From Haloplanus salinarum (GTDB lineage Archaea; Halobacteriota; Halobacteria; Halobacteriales; Haloferacaceae): DNA of 64,000 nt. Under the pieces are notes generated by a model that saw nothing but the letters and a program-made list of their open reading frames with translations, was not told where the DNA came from and did not search any database. The translations under genes and the position numbers were made by a program. Location: the NCBI RefSeq assembly GCF_024498175.1, contig NZ_CP101823.1:2982987-3046986 (forward strand). Reading direction: 5' to 3'. Position 1 is the first letter of the stretch, and each line of letters opens with the position of its first letter. Of the stretch, positions 62,202 to 64,000 are shown piece by piece.

Positions 62202-62903
62202 ATGAGCGACGACCCGGCGGCCGCCCCGTCGGGGGCCGACCCCGCGTCCGAATCGCCGGACTCGCCGGACGCCCCCGCCGACGACTGGGGGGCTCCCGAG
62301 GAGGCCCGGGCGGCCGACCTCCCCGACGAGGTGGTCGAGGCGATCCCCGACTGGCCCGACGACCCGTATCTCGACCGGGTGAGTGACCGTCTGATGCACA
62401 GCTACGACCTGGACAGGGACGCCCACGTCGCGGGCGAACGCTGGGACCTCTACGGCGAACTGCGGGTGGTGAACCAGAAGCAGTTCGTCCACCCCGCGCT
62501 CTCCTACGCCGACCACGAGTCCGAGGAGTACCTGTTCGCCCGCCGGGTCGGCCGCCCCACCGTCGCCGAACTCGAACGGCTGGTCGACCTCGGGCACGAC
62601 GTGGCCGACGAGCGCGTGACCGGCCACGAGGAACATTACCGGACCGACGTCACCTTCGTCCTCGTCGCCGACGAGATTCCCGACGACGTCCGCGAGTTCG
62701 TCTCCGGGTTCCGGGACCGCACCCTGCTGAAGTTCGGCTACTACGGCCACTACGAGGTGAACCTGATCGTCGTCGCGCCGGCACGACGCACCGCCGTCGC
62801 CAGCGACGTCGCCGACGCCGTCCAAGCCTTCGCGCTCTGGCGGGACCTCGCCGACCCCGATCCCGGGCTGCTCGACCGGCTCACTCGCCGGTTCTGGAAG
62901 TGA
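62202..62903 (+). CDS. Haloarchaeal protein of unknown function, 233 residues
   Basis: The N-terminal 55 residues are disordered and acidic. The rest is alpha/beta and well-conserved in style (PYLDRVSDRLMHSYDLDRD, ERWDLYGELRVVNQKQF, FGYYGHYEVNLIVVAP). There is no signal or membrane helix. Not recognised with confidence. It is followed after one base by a lipoprotein gene. Confidence 0.65.
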   Translation: MSDDPAAAPSGADPASESPDSPDAPADDWGAPEEARAADLPDEVVEAIPDWPDDPYLDRVSDRLMHSYDLDRDAHVAGERWDLYGELRVVNQKQFVHPALSYADHESEEYLFARRVGRPTVAELERLVDLGHDVADERVTGHEEHYRTDVTFVLVADEIPDDVREFVSGFRDRTLLKFGYYGHYEVNLIVVAPARRTAVASDVADAVQAFALWRDLADPDPGLLDRLTRRFWK

Positions 62904-62904
62904 T

Positions 62905-63504
62905 ATGCGCCGCCGATCCCTCCTCGCCGGTCTCGCGGGGCTCGCGGGCTGTGGCCTCGTCCCCGAGGAGAGCGAGCCGATCGAGGCGAGCGCGTCGGCG
63001 CCGGCGACCCTCCCCGACGACGCCGCGGCCGCGGCGGGGTACGCGCGGGCCGTCGCCGAGACGGTCACCGTCGAGACGACGGTCGATACGGACCTCGCCG
63101 GCGACGTGGAGCTGAGCGCCAGCCGGGACGTCGTCGCGACGCTGTTCCGCCGGGTCTACCGCGCCGACGCGGGGCGACGGTTCGGCCTGGTGACCGCGCC
63201 AACGGTCCGCATCGTCGAGAACAGCGAGACGCGGTACGATCCGGTTCCGGCGCTCGATCCGTCCCGCGTCGTCGAGTTGGCGACCGATCGGTCGGTCGCG
63301 ACCGTCGCCGACTGGACCGAGTCGGGGAGGGGCACGCTCCTCGGGACCGAGACGTCACGGGAGACGGCGACGGCCGACGACGACGAACTCGCGCTGGTTC
63401 GGGCGCGCGCTCGCGCCGGCGACGACGCCGTCACCGCGATGGCGCTCGCCCCGACGGCCGACGGGACGGTCGCGCCGCTCGCCGACGTCGCGTACGACGG
63501 ATAA
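62905..63504 (+). CDS. DUF6517-like lipoprotein
   Basis: A 199-residue precursor with a basic start (MRRRSLLAGLAGLAGC) and lipobox LAGC. The mature part is beta-rich with an SRDVVATLF motif and an acidic surface. It matches what I recall of DUF6517, a haloarchaeal lipoprotein family of unknown role. Confidence 0.7.
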   Translation: MRRRSLLAGLAGLAGCGLVPEESEPIEASASAPATLPDDAAAAAGYARAVAETVTVETTVDTDLAGDVELSASRDVVATLFRRVYRADAGRRFGLVTAPTVRIVENSETRYDPVPALDPSRVVELATDRSVATVADWTESGRGTLLGTETSRETATADDDELALVRARARAGDDAVTAMALAPTADGTVAPLADVAYDG

Positions 63505-63522
63505 AAAAGCGCGTCGTCGGCG

Positions 63523-64000
63523 TCAGTCGTCGCTCGGGGCGCCGGCCGCCCCGCCCTCGCCCCGGACGCTCCGGATGTTCGCGTAGCCGATGCGGACGAG
63601 CGACAGCGCGAGGTAGATGAGCACGAACGCCAGCGCGGCCTGGACGGCACTGGAGATCAGCGCCGACGTGCTCTCGGCCCCACCCTGGAGGATGTTCGTG
63701 TAGATGTTCTCGTAGATAGCCAGCCACAGCAGCCCCAGGACCGTGATGACCGTCATGATGGCCATCGGGACGCCGGTGGAGATGAGCTGCTTGGAGTCGT
63801 CCCAGTTGGCGAGCCACACGGTCGCGGTCAGGAGCGCGAGCGCGGCGAGCAGCTGGTTGGCGCCGCCGAACAGCCCCCACAGCACGACCCACTCGCCGGA
63901 CGCGACGAGCGCGTAGGCGGCCAGCGTCTGGATGACGGGGTTGGTGTAGCGACCGCGGGCGAGGTTACCGAGGCTGACGCTCTCCAGCCCGGTGGCGGTC
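63523..64000 (-). CDS. Carbon starvation protein CstA-like transporter, C-terminal part (3' end only)
   Basis: The reading frame continues past the window edge; 158 codons before the stop are visible. Hydrophobic segments and the motif GLFGGANQLLAALALL (about 45 codons from the edge) match CstA/peptide-pyruvate transporters, where it is the conserved C-terminal region. The end is acidic and hydrophilic. CstA members are reported to import peptides or pyruvate under starvation. Whether the gene is intact cannot be judged. Confidence 0.82.
   Translation of the reverse strand, partial: TATGLESVSLGNLARGRYTNPVIQTLAAYALVASGEWVVLWGLFGGANQLLAALALLTATVWLANWDDSKQLISTGVPMAIMTVITVLGLLWLAIYENIYTNILQGGAESTSALISSAVQAALAFVLIYLALSLVRIGYANIRSVRGEGGAAGAPSDD

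Noticed and set aside
1-64000. tRNA, rRNA, prophage, transposase, toxin-antitoxin or restriction genes
   Set aside because: I looked in every gap and among all plausible frames and saw no cloverleaf, integrase, transposase or nuclease-methylase pair; nothing supports a defence or mobile island here.

Overview
The window is chromosomal DNA of a halophilic archaeon (class Halobacteria; the order cannot be fixed from this window alone). GC content is very high, the predicted proteins are strongly acidic, most start codons sit about 25-30 bases after a TATA-like box with no clear ribosome site (leaderless style), exported proteins carry twin-arginine or lipobox signals, and the gene set is archaeal: Hel308, Hef, KEOPS Cgi121, type II GAPDH and halocyanin. 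Coding density is very high. I see no tRNA, rRNA, CRISPR array, transposase or prophage genes. The opposite-strand open frames that cover most genes are GC-driven shadows and are left out.

Layout. 1-8.6 kb: end of a DUF5995 gene, a thiolase/DUF35 pair, an NhaC-type antiporter, a peroxiredoxin, a FetAB-like ABC exporter, an MFS transporter and a universal stress protein. Two copies of an 88-bp palindromic repeat and one 52-bp tandem duplication lie here. 8.6-14.5 kb: a non-canonical Nramp-like transporter, a DUF2891 protein, type II GAPDH next to an unusual PEP-synthase-like protein, and two small membrane proteins. 14.5-20.8 kb: a compact cluster (methyltransferase, divergent PTPS-like enzyme, MDR dehydrogenase, CDP-alcohol phosphatidyltransferase, a Gfo/Idh/MocA-aldo/keto reductase fusion, and a divergent GT4 glycosyltransferase) that looks like an undescribed pathway. 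21.2-26.8 kb: assimilatory nitrite (or sulfite) reductase with siroheme genes, a TrpD2-like protein and a three-cysteine ferredoxin.

26.8-35.8 kb: small zinc proteins, formate-tetrahydrofolate ligase, the cgi121-hel308 pair, a halocyanin, and a Tat-exported copper-amine-oxidase-like protein whose active site looks degenerate. 35.4-50.5 kb: amino-acid metabolism. An HTH regulator, threonine synthase, SerA, SerB, a class V aminotransferase, MetX and two MetY paralogues surround a complete LivKMHGF-type ABC importer. 50.5-64 kb: an ABC-2 transporter, a soluble PAS transducer, UvrC, malate dehydrogenase, the Hef helicase/nuclease, a second ferredoxin, DUF5828, cupin and lipoprotein genes, and the C-terminus of a CstA-like transporter.

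How the genes work together. NirA, the siroheme enzymes (CobA-like methyltransferase and a SirC/CysG-N-like dehydrogenase) and the ferredoxin form one functional unit for six-electron nitrite or sulfite reduction. SerA and SerB, with the class V aminotransferase as a possible SerC, give the phosphorylated serine route. MetX plus two MetY proteins make homocysteine from O-acetylhomoserine. GAPDH II beside the PEP-utilising protein points to gluconeogenesis. UvrC, Hef and Hel308 are DNA-repair genes, and the last two carry PCNA-binding-like motifs. All functional calls rest on reading motifs by eye; no database search was run.
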